Numbered from the stretch's first letter, positions 6,980-15,524 are shown. The stretch is 25,344 nt of DNA from JBMSHD01 sp049416425 (GCA_049416425.1 JBMSHD010000015.1:1-25344); one strand, 5' to 3'. A program made the numbers and translations. The notes: generated by a model not told the origin, from the letters alone.

Positions 6980-8560
6980 ATGTCTGAATTTTTACAACAA
7001 CTCAAAAAACGTCGCACATTTGCCATTATTTCGCATCCAGATGCCGGAAAGACGACACTAACCGAAAAAATGCTGCTGCTCGGCAATCGTATTCAGTTAG
7101 CCGGTACGGTGAAAGGAAAGAAATCGTCTCGCCATGCAACATCTGATTGGATGGAGCTGGAGAAGCAGCGTGGTATTTCGGTGACCACCTCCGTGATGCA
7201 GTTTCCATATAACGGTCGTGTCGTCAATCTTTTGGATACGCCAGGTCATGAAGATTTTTCAGAGGACACCTATCGCACCTTGACGGCGGTAGACTCGGCG
7301 CTTATGGTGATCGATGGCGTGAAAGGTGTTGAAGCCAGAACCATCAAACTGATGGAGGTTTGCCGCTTGCGTACGACGCCGATTTTAACATTCATGAACA
7401 AGTTTGATCGTGACACACGCGATCCCATGGAGTTGATGGATGAAGTCGAGAAAATCTTAAATATCCAGTGCGCTCCGATTACCTGGCCGATTGCATCGGG
7501 GAAAAATTTTAAAGGAATTTATCACCTCTATAACGATGAGATTATTCTGTATCAAAGTGGACAGGGCGATCATATTCATGATTTTGAAGTTATCGCCGGA
7601 CTTGACAACCCTGAGCTTGATGCAAAAATTGGTGATCTTGCCGATGAGCTTAGGCTTGAGGTTGAGCTGGTAAAAGGAGCCAGTCATGAATTTGATCTTG
7701 ACGCCTATCGAGAGGGGCTTTTAACTCCCGTATTCTTTGGTACGGCTTTGGGAAGCTTCGGTATCAAAGAGATGATGGATTCCTTTGTTGAATTTTCGCC
7801 CTCACCAATATCACGTCAGAGCGATCAGCGAGAAGTCTCTCCCGAGGAAGATAAACTTAGTGGTTTTGTCTTTAAGATTCAGGCCAATATGGATCCACAG
7901 CATCGCGATCGAATCGCTTTTTTTCGTATTTGTTCGGGGAAGTACACGAAAAATATGAAGTTGTTTCAAGTGCGCCTGGGCAAACAGGTACAGATTGCCA
8001 ATCCGCTAACGTTTATGGCCGGTGAACGTGAACACATAGAGGAAGCCTATCCGGGGGATATTATCGGCCTTCATAATCACGGCACGATACAGATTGGCGA
8101 TACGTTCACTCAGGGGGAGAAGCTTAAATTTACCGGTATTCCCAATTTTGCGCCAGAGCTTTTCAGGCGCGTCCGTCTCAAAGATCCGATGAAGATGAAA
8201 GCCTTGCTAAAAGGTCTGATTCAGTTGTCTGAAGAAGGAGCAACACAGGTTTTCAGACCACTGGATAATAATGATTTAATTTTGGGTGCCGTCGGCGTGT
8301 TACAGTTTGATGTTGTCGCCCACAGGCTTGAAAATGAGTATGGCGTCAAATGCGCCTATGAAGCCGTCAATGTGGTGGCATCCCGCTGGATTGAGTGTGA
8401 GGATGAGAAAAAACTGGATGCCTTTCGTAAAAAATACAGTGATAATCTGGCCTTGGATGGTGGTGATAATTTAACCTATCTTGCGCCGACAAACGTTAAT
8501 CTTCAGCTTGCCCAAGAGCGAAATTCTGATATCGCGTTTTTAGCGACTCGAGAACACTGA
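6980..8560 (+). CDS. prfC: Peptide chain release factor 3 (RF3)
   Basis: A 526-residue translational GTPase that removes RF1/RF2 from the ribosome after peptide release. The nucleotide motifs are intact: P-loop HPDAGKTT (19-26), the switch-I block EKQRGISVTTSVMQF (about 60-74), DTPGHEDF (about 88-95) and NKFDRD (about 141-146). The RF3-specific segments include HATSDWMELEKQRGIS, the domain II stretch SGFVFKIQANMDPQHRDRIAF, and the C-terminal GVLQFDVVAHRLENEYGVKCAYE. Length matches E. coli RF3 (about 529). AAGGAAG at 6969-6975 precedes the ATG with good spacing. It is followed by a structured 3' region and an AT-rich terminator candidate, and converges on a LysP-like permease. Confidence 0.97.
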   Translation: MSEFLQQLKKRRTFAIISHPDAGKTTLTEKMLLLGNRIQLAGTVKGKKSSRHATSDWMELEKQRGISVTTSVMQFPYNGRVVNLLDTPGHEDFSEDTYRTLTAVDSALMVIDGVKGVEARTIKLMEVCRLRTTPILTFMNKFDRDTRDPMELMDEVEKILNIQCAPITWPIASGKNFKGIYHLYNDEIILYQSGQGDHIHDFEVIAGLDNPELDAKIGDLADELRLEVELVKGASHEFDLDAYREGLLTPVFFGTALGSFGIKEMMDSFVEFSPSPISRQSDQREVSPEEDKLSGFVFKIQANMDPQHRDRIAFFRICSGKYTKNMKLFQVRLGKQVQIANPLTFMAGEREHIEEAYPGDIIGLHNHGTIQIGDTFTQGEKLKFTGIPNFAPELFRRVRLKDPMKMKALLKGLIQLSEEGATQVFRPLDNNDLILGAVGVLQFDVVAHRLENEYGVKCAYEAVNVVASRWIECEDEKKLDAFRKKYSDNLALDGGDNLTYLAPTNVNLQLAQERNSDIAFLATREH

Positions 8561-8642
8561 AGAGATGCGCACGTGGTTAATTTTTCTGCATGATGCCCAT
8601 GTTCTATTTCGGCTAGTCTTTTAACAGAGAATCTTAAAATTT

Positions 8643-8777
8643 TCAGGCTGTAAAAGCCTGAGGTGGTTGATGGCAGGTGTCCATGCTTAAAATAAAACTC
8701 CATTTTAAGTGGGGGGAGGGTGAAAGCAACTTTCCGATTTGATGGGGAGTGAGAGAGCTGGAAAGTCACCTGCCATC
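8643..8777. other. Unexplained three-way-junction element (ncRNA or MITE candidate)
   Basis: Between two convergent genes lies a block with dense perfect pairing. A leading hairpin pairs 8643-8649 with 8655-8661 (TCAGGCT/AGCCTGA, 5-nt loop). Then an 11-bp closing stem P1 (GATGGCAGGTG at 8669-8679 with 8767-8777) encloses P2 (CTTAAAAT at 8686-8693 with 8702-8709, extended by CCA/TGG over a 2-nt bulge) and P3 (ACTTTCC at 8729-8735 with 8760-8766), so P1 and P3 abut directly. The P2 loop ACTCC (8697-8701) is complementary to GGAGT (8746-8750) in the P3 loop. No convincing protein is encoded. It could be an RNA from the prfC 3' UTR, or a miniature element whose 11-bp terminal inverted repeats form P1. 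No target-site duplication is visible. Confidence 0.5.
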
Positions 8778-8818
8778 TGTTTTGCATTGTAGCTTTTTAT
8801 TTTTATGATGGCAATAGT

Positions 8819-8845
8819 AACGATAATATTTTTTAATCGTTTTTT
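8819..8845 (+). terminator. AT-rich terminator candidate downstream of prfC
   Basis: AACGAT at 8819-8824 pairs with ATCGTT at 8836-8841 and runs into a T tract. The 6-bp stem is weak. It would end plus-strand transcripts from prfC or the structured element just before the convergent permease gene. Confidence 0.4.
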
Positions 8846-8857
8846 AATTTTAAGAGA

Positions 8858-10294
8858 TTAACCTGCCTTGATATCGCATTTTTTCAGCGGAATAAGGGAG
8901 GTTCTTGTCTTTATTTTATAGATCATCCATATCAAAACAAAAAGGATAAAACCGATATAAGTGGAGAGAAATTTAAACCAGGAAATTTCACCGGAGAAGA
9001 TATCATTTAGCTCCTGACCAAAGATGATGATGGTGATTAAGATCATGGCGATAATTGGCGCTACAGGGAACCATTTGGCCTTATAAGGCAGGTCTTTTAT
9101 AGAATAGCCTTGTTTGATATAAGCTCTTCTAAATCGATAATGGCTAAAGGCGATGCCAAACCAGGCAACAAAACCAGCCAGCGAGGAGATATTGACAAGC
9201 CAAATAAAAACCGCGCCATTTTGAAAAAATGAGGTGAGAAAGAAAAAGCAACCCAGTATCGCGGTGATATACAAAGCATTCATGGGGATGCCTTTGCGGT
9301 TGACTCGAGCAAACAGGCGTGGAGCCTGTTTTGTTTTACCAAGATGCCATAGTATGCGAGTGGCGGAGTACATGCTGGCATTGCAGGCCGATAAGATGGC
9401 AATGAGAATCACGGCATTCATAATCGAGGCGGCAGATTGTAGTCCGGCATTTTTAAAGACGATGGTAAAAGGGCTCATTGCCACGCTTGAATCAGGATTG
9501 ACGAGGATGTTACTGGTATAGGGAATCAAAAAGCTGATAATACCGATGGCCAGGATGTAGAATATCACCAGGCGCCAGAAGGTTCGCTTAATTGCCTGTG
9601 GTATAGACTTTCTTGGATTATCGGCTTCACCGGCGGCAACGCCTACAAGCTCCGTTCCTTGAAAGGAGAAACCGGCGATGAGAAACACCGCCATAAAACC
9701 AACAAATCCCTGATTAAATGGTGCATCCTTTATATGCCAGTTTTCAAAACCAACAGGGCCGCCAATTCCGGTAACACCGATGATTGTCAAAAAGCCAATG
9801 ACGATAAAGATGATCACAAAAGCGACTTTAATAAAAGAAAGCCAGTATTCAGTTTCTCCATAGACTCGCACAGCAAACAGATTCAGTCCAAATATAAGAA
9901 TGAAGAAGAAAGCACTCCAAATCAGGGAGCTGACATGCGGAAACCAGTACTGCATGACTAGTGAGGCGGCAATAATTTCGGCCGAGATGGTGATGGCCCA
10001 GTTAAACCAATAGTTCCAACCCATGGCAAAACCAAATGCCGGACTGACATACTTAGTGGAATATTCACAGAAGGTTCCAGATGTGGGCGTATGAGCCGCC
10101 ATTTCTCCAAGGCTGCACATCAAAAAATAAACCATGATCGAGATGATGATATAGGCGAGCATAGCACCGCCTGGTCCCGCCTCATGAATAGCGCTTCCGC
10201 TGGCCAAAAACAGACCTGTTCCAATTGAGCCTCCCAAGGCAATCATAATCAAGTGTCGTGCTCGCAAACTGCGCTGGAGCTGATGATCAGACAT
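8858..10294 (-). CDS. lysP: LysP-like amino-acid permease (AAT family)
   Basis: A 478-residue inner-membrane amino-acid transporter of the APC superfamily, AAT family, with about 12 hydrophobic segments. The N-terminus has the AAT signature LQRSLRARHLIMIALGGSIG (6-25) followed by GTGLFLASGSAI. LysP-like blocks include MGWNYWFNWAITISAE, GFSFQGTELVGVAAGEADNP, and SACNASMYSATRILWHLG. Members carry lysine or other amino acids in symport with protons. The resemblance to lysine-specific permeases is strong by eye, but substrate is not provable from sequence, since GABA and aromatic permeases share much of this pattern. GGTAG precedes the ATG by about 7 nt. About 560 bp of non-coding DNA lies upstream. 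It converges on prfC. Confidence 0.85.
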   Translation of the reverse strand: MSDHQLQRSLRARHLIMIALGGSIGTGLFLASGSAIHEAGPGGAMLAYIIISIMVYFLMCSLGEMAAHTPTSGTFCEYSTKYVSPAFGFAMGWNYWFNWAITISAEIIAASLVMQYWFPHVSSLIWSAFFFILIFGLNLFAVRVYGETEYWLSFIKVAFVIIFIVIGFLTIIGVTGIGGPVGFENWHIKDAPFNQGFVGFMAVFLIAGFSFQGTELVGVAAGEADNPRKSIPQAIKRTFWRLVIFYILAIGIISFLIPYTSNILVNPDSSVAMSPFTIVFKNAGLQSAASIMNAVILIAILSACNASMYSATRILWHLGKTKQAPRLFARVNRKGIPMNALYITAILGCFFFLTSFFQNGAVFIWLVNISSLAGFVAWFGIAFSHYRFRRAYIKQGYSIKDLPYKAKWFPVAPIIAMILITIIIFGQELNDIFSGEISWFKFLSTYIGFILFVLIWMIYKIKTRTSLIPLKKCDIKAG

Positions 10295-10754
10295 AATGCT
10301 ACTACCTTAAATCGTTATTAAAACATCTAAAAATTCTATTGTTACTTTAAAAATCATAAAAGCCAAGCCTGTTATAAACTTTAGGCGTAGACTTTGTGGC
10401 ATGCGTAAATGGCAAACGTTGTTTATCAATCAGCCATTTCAGCTTTCTAGCCGTTTAAGATGAAGTTTTGATGACTTAAGATCGATGGACAGTGGTGAAA
10501 TTGAATAATCTGAGCGATTATTTTTGTATATAGGATGATAGATTGACATGTTATTTCCTCTTTAGGTTTTCTATTGCTACAGGTTCCAAATTTGTGTCAT
10601 AAACACAAAACCAAAATCTTTGCTCATAAATGCTTAACTCCGTGGTTCTATATTGGTGTAAGTTGCATCGGAAATTTCTGCTCGTTTACAATTATAAAGC
10701 GGCAAAAATAATAAATTACCGTAGTACACTGCAAATGTAAACTGTAAAATAGAC
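10295..10754. other. Long intergenic region between divergent lysP-like gene and rplY
   Basis: No gene is visible. It must hold the lysP-like promoter (minus); a weak candidate is TTGGCT then AACAAT with 17-nt spacing just upstream of the gene. Two inverted repeats stand out: AAATGGC at 10407-10413 with GCCATTT at 10433-10439, and GTTTACA at 10684-10690 with TGTAAAC at 10736-10742. I looked for a lysine riboswitch on the minus strand and did not find its core motifs. Confidence 0.4.
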
Positions 10755-10783
10755 TTAACTTTCAGTTTTTTTTTTGCTACAAT
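10755..10783 (+). promoter_or_regulatory. Promoter of rplY
   Basis: TTAACT at 10755-10760, 17-nt spacer, TACAAT at 10778-10783, with a TG (10775-10776) making an extended -10. A T9 run lies in the spacer. The leader to the ATG at 10854 is about 65 nt. Confidence 0.6.
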
Positions 10784-10853
10784 GTCGCGAGCATTTTTAG
10801 GGTCGCATAAAAATGTGCTTTTTGTTAAAAATTAAATACAGGAAAACAGAACA

Positions 10854-11144
10854 ATGTCTACTTATACGTTTGTTGCCGAGAAAAAAGGTGAAAAAGGTAC
10901 CGGTGCGAGCCGCCGCCTTCGTCATGCCGGTTTGGTTCCAGCCATCATTTATGGTAAAGACCAAAATGCCGTCAGTATTAAGATGGATCATGACAAGCTG
11001 CTGCACGCCACTGAACACAAAGGATTCTTCGATGCTGAGCTGGTGATCAATATCGATGGCCAGGAAGAAAAAGTCAAGATCAAAGCGCTTCAGCGTCATC
11101 CTTATAAACCAAAACTTATTCATGTTGATTTCATGCGTGTTTAA
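10854..11144 (+). CDS. rplY: Ribosomal protein bL25
   Basis: A 96-residue protein that binds 5S rRNA in the large subunit. It is the short, single-domain form (as in E. coli, 94 residues) and lacks the C-terminal CTC/TL5 extension. Recognisable blocks are KKGEKGTGASRRLRHAGLVP (9-28), AIIYGKD, and the C-terminal LQRHPYKPKLIHVDFMRV. AGGA lies about 9 nt before the ATG. A strong intrinsic terminator follows, so rplY is likely transcribed mostly alone. In many gammaproteobacteria prs precedes rplY; it is absent here, and the upstream neighbour is a divergent permease. The order rplY-pth-ychF is otherwise the common one. Confidence 0.97.
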   Translation: MSTYTFVAEKKGEKGTGASRRLRHAGLVPAIIYGKDQNAVSIKMDHDKLLHATEHKGFFDAELVINIDGQEEKVKIKALQRHPYKPKLIHVDFMRV

Positions 11145-11166
11145 GCCTGGCAAATAACTTTCAGGG

Positions 11167-11194
11167 AAAAGGCGATCGTGTGGTCGCCTTTTTT
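11167..11194 (+). terminator. Intrinsic terminator after rplY
   Basis: AAAAGGCGA (11167-11175) pairs with TCGCCTTTT (11184-11192) around an 8-nt loop and continues into a T tract. It lies between rplY and pth. Confidence 0.88.
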
Positions 11195-11230
11195 GTTTAC
11201 TCATTTTGATCGCGTTTTGAGGACAGCTGC

Positions 11231-11800
11231 ATGATTAAACTCATCGTCGGGCTCGGTAATCCTGGTCGTGAATACGAAGATACACGCCATAATGCCGGTG
11301 AATGGTTTATTCGTGAGCTTGCCGATAAATTCAACAGCCATTTTAAAAATGACACCAAGTTTCATGGTGAGACGGCGGTGTTTCAAGTCGCCGGTGAAAA
11401 GCGCTATCTGCTTTATCCGCACACCTATATGAACAGAAGTGGTCAGGCGGTGGCAAAGCTTGCCAATTTTTATAAGATCAATCCCGATCAGATACTCATC
11501 GCCCATGATGAGCTTGATTTGCCCGTTGGGCAGATTCGTTTGAAAAAAGGGGGTGGTCATGGTGGGCATAACGGTTTGAGAAGCATTGAAGCGGATCTCG
11601 GGAGTCGAGATTTTTACCGGCTTCGCATCGGCATTGATCATCCTGGTGCGAAAGAACAAGTCGTCGGCTACGTCCTTTCTAAGCCCATGATCAAAGAGAG
11701 AATCGCGATTGATCAGGCTATAGCACGTGCCGTTGATCATATCGATGATATCGTTGCGGGGAAACATCAGCGAGTGATGAATAGCCTGCACCAGAATTAA
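11231..11800 (+). CDS. pth: Peptidyl-tRNA hydrolase
   Basis: A 189-residue cytoplasmic enzyme that cleaves the ester bond of peptidyl-tRNAs that drop off the ribosome. All active-site residues sit at their E. coli positions: Asn10 (GLGNPG), catalytic His20 (RHNAG), Asn68 (MNRSG), Asp93 (HDELD) and Asn114 (GGHNGLRS). Length is normal (E. coli 194). GAGGA lies about 7 nt before the ATG. The gene begins after the rplY terminator; no strong promoter was seen in the short gap, so expression may depend on readthrough or an unrecognised promoter. ychF follows 66 nt later. An open frame on the opposite strand over the same bases is a shadow. Confidence 0.97.
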   Translation: MIKLIVGLGNPGREYEDTRHNAGEWFIRELADKFNSHFKNDTKFHGETAVFQVAGEKRYLLYPHTYMNRSGQAVAKLANFYKINPDQILIAHDELDLPVGQIRLKKGGGHGGHNGLRSIEADLGSRDFYRLRIGIDHPGAKEQVVGYVLSKPMIKERIAIDQAIARAVDHIDDIVAGKHQRVMNSLHQN

Positions 11801-11866
11801 TTAATTTTTAGACCTCATCATTTTTTCATCATCTTGAAAATGTGTCGAGGCAACAGAGGAAGAAAA

Positions 11867-12958
11867 ATGGGATTTAAATGTGGTATTGTTGGGCTGCCAA
11901 ATGTTGGCAAGTCAACCCTTTTTAATGCACTGACAAAAGCCGGTATCGAGGCACAGAATTATCCTTTTTGTACGATTGAGCCAAATGTTGGCATCGTATC
12001 GGTTCCGGATGCCCGTCTCACTCAGCTGGCGGCGATTGTCAAACCAGAGCGTATTTTGCCAACAACCATGGAGTTTGTCGATATCGCGGGTCTTGTTGCC
12101 GGAGCTTCAAAAGGAGAAGGGCTTGGAAATAAGTTTCTGGCCAATATTCGTGAGACCGACGCCATCGCTCATGTGGTTCGCTGTTTTGATAATGACGATA
12201 TCGTTCATGTTGCCGGCAGCATCAATCCCATTGATGATATCGATACCATCAACACCGAGCTGATGCTGGCAGATCTCGAATCGGTCGATAAGGCCATCTT
12301 GCGGCTGCAAAAAATTAGCAAAAGCGGTGATAAGGAAGCCAAGGCGAAATTGTTGATGTATGAGGCGCTAAAGCGGCATCTGGAGACTGAGAACCCAGCC
12401 AGATCCTTTGCTTTTTCCGATGAGCAGAGCGTGTGGATAAAACAGATGCCGCTTCTGACCAATAAGCCAACTCTCTATATCGCCAATGTCGATGAAGGTG
12501 GTTTTGACAATAATCCGCATCTTGATGCCGTTAAGGCTTATGCTAAGAAAGATGGAGCCGATGTCGTGGCCGTTTGTGCTGCCATCGAGTCGGAAATCGT
12601 GGAGCTTGAAGAGGAGGAAAAGCAGGAATTTCTAGTCGATCTTGGTCTGAAAGAACCCGGGCTTAATCGTGTTATTCGTGCCGGTTATAAGCTTCTTAAG
12701 CTTCAGACTTATTTCACGGCAGGAGTCAAAGAAGTGCGTGCCTGGACCATTGAGGTTGGCGACACGGCACCTCAGGCAGCTGGAAAGATTCATACCGATT
12801 TTGAGCGCGGCTTTATTCGTGCTGAGGTCATCGCCTATGATGACTATATCAAATATCAGGGTGAGAAAGGTGCCAAAGAGGCAGGTAGAGCGCGACTCGA
12901 AGGCAAAGACTATATCGTCGCCGATGGTGATGTCATTCATTTTCGTTTTAATGTTTGA
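11867..12958 (+). CDS. ychF: Redox-regulated ATPase/GTPase YchF (Obg family)
   Basis: With the ATG at 11867 the protein is 363 residues, the family's usual length. That start follows GAGGAAG closely; an in-frame ATG at 11834 would add 11 unlikely residues. The P-loop is GLPNVGKSTLFNALT (about 8-22), with the G3-type DIAGLVAGASKGEGLGNKFL block and the YchF NVDE specificity motif in place of NKxD (TLYIANVDEGG), which shifts preference to ATP. The C-terminal TGS-like domain includes FFTAG-like LQTYFTAGVKEVRAWTI, ending IVADGDVIHFRFNV. It associates with ribosomes and is implicated in stress responses. It lies downstream of pth, as in many gammaproteobacteria. Confidence 0.97.
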   Translation: MGFKCGIVGLPNVGKSTLFNALTKAGIEAQNYPFCTIEPNVGIVSVPDARLTQLAAIVKPERILPTTMEFVDIAGLVAGASKGEGLGNKFLANIRETDAIAHVVRCFDNDDIVHVAGSINPIDDIDTINTELMLADLESVDKAILRLQKISKSGDKEAKAKLLMYEALKRHLETENPARSFAFSDEQSVWIKQMPLLTNKPTLYIANVDEGGFDNNPHLDAVKAYAKKDGADVVAVCAAIESEIVELEEEEKQEFLVDLGLKEPGLNRVIRAGYKLLKLQTYFTAGVKEVRAWTIEVGDTAPQAAGKIHTDFERGFIRAEVIAYDDYIKYQGEKGAKEAGRARLEGKDYIVADGDVIHFRFNV

Positions 12959-13062
12959 CGGTTTTAGTCTTTTGGCAAAACATTCTGGTTGTGTATGGCT
13001 TTTTATTTAAATCGATCAAGACACGGCAAATGAAATTTCCCTGAAGCATCTCAAAATTCTAC

Positions 13063-13091
13063 TTGCAAGCAAGCGCTAAACGTATCATAAT
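13063..13091 (+). promoter_or_regulatory. Promoter of the SRP RNA gene
   Basis: TTGCAA at 13063-13068, 17-nt spacer, CATAAT at 13086-13091. This sits directly upstream of the RNA; the exact 5' end is uncertain by a few nucleotides. Confidence 0.5.
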
Positions 13092-13204
13092 GGTTGCGCT
13101 GGTTTGGTTCTCCTGCGACGATAGAGTGTGAACCCCGTCAGGTCCGGAAGGAAGCAGCGGTAGCATTCGATGCGTGTGCCGGGATGCAGCTGAATCAGCA
13201 ACTC
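13092..13204 (+). ncRNA. ffs: 4.5S SRP RNA
   Basis: A short bacterial SRP RNA of about 113 nt. It carries the invariant Ffh-binding domain: GGTCCGGAAGGAAGCAGC near 13141-13158 with the opposing GTGTGCCGGGATGCAGC at about 13174-13190, capped as in E. coli 4.5S RNA. The ends pair (GTTGC at 13093-13097 with GCAAC at 13198-13202). A run of T at 13205-13211 probably ends transcription. It partners with Ffh to target nascent membrane proteins. The last nucleotides overlap the 3' end of the APC transporter gene on the other strand. Confidence 0.95.
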
Positions 13205-14493
13205 GTTTTTTTCATTGTTATTTTCGCTAGCCCATAACCAGTGGCGACAAAGCCGCTAATGTAGCCGACATCGGCAACATTAATTCCAGAGACGATAAAG
13301 CCGATATAGGTTAAAGCCGTAATACAGACGGCACTGAAGAAAAGTCTTGTCGCCAGAATATAGGGTGAACGGGGTTGATAGAGGATGACCATAAGCGAGA
13401 TGATGGAGAGAAAATAAGGGATAAGCGTGTTGAAAACAGAATAGCTCTCCAAGATTTCAAATAAAACCATAATGCCGCCGGCACCGTGAATGATAAGCAT
13501 GATTGACATAATCGCCCCACCGATCATAAGGCTGTTGATCGGCACGGCTTTCGCCGAGCGTTTTAAAAACCATTTCGGCATTATTTCTCTTTGAGCCGCA
13601 ACGCACATCGGTTCGGATTGTACAATCAACCAGCCGATAAGGCTTACCATCATGGTTATATTGATGATAGCCCCAACGATAATTCCCACTATGCTGCCGT
13701 TGAAGTGGGTAAAAAAAGTCACAAATGGTGCGCTGCTGTTAACCAGTATCTCATGTGGCAGACTGGCCAGTAAAATAAGGCTGGCCAGCGCGCAAAGCAG
13801 AAACGATATGACGACGCTCGATAACACGATCACAGGAATACTGAAGGTCGGACGCCTGACGATAGAAGACAGCACGGATGCCGTCTCGAGTCCCATAAAG
13901 CACCAGAAACAAATCAATATACCATGGGAGATGATAAGCCAGATGGGCTTGTGATCATTATTGGCGTAATGGCTTAAGTAATCCGCATGAAAATGACCGC
14001 TGCCGATGACGATTACAGTGAGCATAATGACAAAAATAGCGATAGAGACCAATGCCTGAATGCTAAGCGCCAATTTCATACCCTGAATGACTAAAGCGAT
14101 GAGAAGCCAGAGCAATATCAAGGTCGATAAGAGGGTGCCAGATGGCGAGTTGAACCAGGGAAACCAAGGTGTGAAGCCACCGATGAGCTCCGATAGAAAT
14201 GCGGTGTTGCCGATAAGGCAGGTAAACCAGTAAGACAGCGTGGCAATAAAAGCAACTTTTCTGCCCAGCTTAAGTTCAATCTGGATCAGCATACCGCCGT
14301 TTTCTCCGGCATTTTTGGCCAAAATAGCAAAAACAGCGGCCAGGCTTAATGCCCCGATAAAGGCACCGATCCAGCCAAAGAGAGAAATGGCGCCAAGCTT
14401 TGCCAATGCGCTGGGAACAATAAAAAAACCACCGATCATGTTGCTGACGGTTATCAATACCAGAACCCAGATCGGCAGTGTTGTTTTGTTCAT
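13195..14493 (-). CDS. APC-superfamily amino-acid permease/antiporter
   Basis: About 432 residues with some 12 hydrophobic helices. The N-terminus LVLITVSNMIGGFFIVPSAL is the first-helix motif of the APA/AA-permease-2 group, where the broken helix binds the substrate amino group. GLETASVLSSIVRRP near the middle corresponds to the E-x-A helix 6 region of AdiC/CadB/PotE-type antiporters, and SEPMCVAAQREIMP to the helix 8 segment. Substrate is unknown; arginine/agmatine, lysine/cadaverine or putrescine exchange are possibilities. I prefer the ATG at 14493, which begins with the typical short tail; a TTG at 14544 in frame would add 17 odd residues. Neither has a good Shine-Dalgarno. It lies about 60 nt after glpX on the same strand. 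Its stop codon is inside the SRP RNA gene. Confidence 0.82.
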   Translation of the reverse strand: MNKTTLPIWVLVLITVSNMIGGFFIVPSALAKLGAISLFGWIGAFIGALSLAAVFAILAKNAGENGGMLIQIELKLGRKVAFIATLSYWFTCLIGNTAFLSELIGGFTPWFPWFNSPSGTLLSTLILLWLLIALVIQGMKLALSIQALVSIAIFVIMLTVIVIGSGHFHADYLSHYANNDHKPIWLIISHGILICFWCFMGLETASVLSSIVRRPTFSIPVIVLSSVVISFLLCALASLILLASLPHEILVNSSAPFVTFFTHFNGSIVGIIVGAIINITMMVSLIGWLIVQSEPMCVAAQREIMPKWFLKRSAKAVPINSLMIGGAIMSIMLIIHGAGGIMVLFEILESYSVFNTLIPYFLSIISLMVILYQPRSPYILATRLFFSAVCITALTYIGFIVSGINVADVGYISGFVATGYGLAKITMKKTSC

Positions 14494-14555
14494 ATTTGCT
14501 GAGCTAAGGTCATGAAAGAATGCAGAGAGATTGAGTATCGTCAAGCATCTTGAGT

Positions 14556-15524
14556 TTAAGATAAATATTCAAAGCCGGTTTTGAAATTAAAATTATGTTC
14601 GGCCTCGATATGTCTGACGGTTCCAGTGATGGAGCGCATGACGATGCTGTGCGTTTTTGCATATTTTCCTTGACGCTTCACACCTCTTAGCATATGACCA
14701 TCGGTGACTCCGGTGGCGGCAAATAGCACATTTCCGCCGGCTAAATCATGCAGGTGATAGACTCGATTTAAGTCATGGACGCCCCATTTGTGAGCTCTGG
14801 CAATCTCATCATCATTTCTAAACAGAAGGCGCCCCTGCATCTGTCCACCAAGACAGCGCAATGCGGCAGCGGCTAAAACGCCTTCCGGAGCACCGCCTGT
14901 GCCGATATACATATCGACCCCTGAATCTTCTTCGGCCGTTGCGATAACAGCAGATACATCACCATCACCGATTAGTGTGATTCTGGCGCCTGCGGCTCTG
15001 ACCTCATCAATCAGTTGTCGGTGACGTGGTCGATCGAGAATGCACACGACCATGGCCTCCACTGGAATGCCTTTGAATTCAGCAACTCGGTCAAGATTAA
15101 CGGTCACAGGTGCATCGATGTCAATGAGATCTTTTGGTACGTTCTTGCCACCGACGGCGATTTTTTGCATGTAGACATCCGGAGCGTTTAAGAAACCGCC
15201 TTTTTCAGCCATGGCGATGACAGCTAAAGCATTGTGCCCGCCTTTAGCGGTGATGGTCGTGCCTTCTAATGGATCAAGAGCGATATCAACATCAGGGCCG
15301 CCTTTCCCAACTTTCTCACCGATATAGAGCATGGGTGCCTCATCGCGCTCACCTTCACCGATGACAACCATGCCATCGATGTTTAAGCCGTTTAATGCGC
15401 GACGCATGGCATCAACAGCCACCTGATCGGCAGCTTTTTCGTCGCCTCTTCCCATCAACCTCCAGGCCGACAAGGCCGCCGCTTCAGTAACTCGCACAGA
15501 TTCTAATGCCAGATTTCGATCCAT
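14556..15524 (-). CDS. glpX: Fructose-1,6-bisphosphatase, class II
   Basis: A 322-residue GlpX-type enzyme that dephosphorylates fructose-1,6-bisphosphate in gluconeogenesis. The metal and phosphate motifs are clear: MVVIGEGERDEAPMLYIGE (52-70), ALDPLEGTT (82-90), the GDGDVSAVIAT loop and GTGGAPEGVLAAAALRCLGG. Length is close to E. coli GlpX (336). GAGG precedes the ATG by about 6 nt. No glycerol-utilisation genes are adjacent. Class II enzymes serve as the only FBPase in some bacteria that lack Fbp; whether that holds here needs the whole genome. An APC transporter follows on the same strand with a short gap. Confidence 0.96.
   Translation of the reverse strand: MDRNLALESVRVTEAAALSAWRLMGRGDEKAADQVAVDAMRRALNGLNIDGMVVIGEGERDEAPMLYIGEKVGKGGPDVDIALDPLEGTTITAKGGHNALAVIAMAEKGGFLNAPDVYMQKIAVGGKNVPKDLIDIDAPVTVNLDRVAEFKGIPVEAMVVCILDRPRHRQLIDEVRAAGARITLIGDGDVSAVIATAEEDSGVDMYIGTGGAPEGVLAAAALRCLGGQMQGRLLFRNDDEIARAHKWGVHDLNRVYHLHDLAGGNVLFAATGVTDGHMLRGVKRQGKYAKTHSIVMRSITGTVRHIEAEHNFNFKTGFEYLS

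Noticed and set aside
8643..8777. 6S RNA, RNase P RNA, tmRNA or purine riboswitch identity for the structured element
   Set aside because: Signature sequences of those RNAs are absent, and a riboswitch there would have no downstream gene on its strand.
10295..10560. A lysine riboswitch in front of the LysP-like permease
   Set aside because: The minus-strand sequence lacks the conserved L-box core blocks and any terminator or start-site sequestering hairpin next to them.
11201..11791. A long minus-strand frame opposite pth
   Set aside because: It mirrors a well-supported gene with all catalytic residues; it is a codon-bias shadow.
11834..11866. Upstream ATG for ychF
   Set aside because: It adds 11 residues before the conserved MGFKCGIVGLPNVGKS start, which has its own GAGGAAG.
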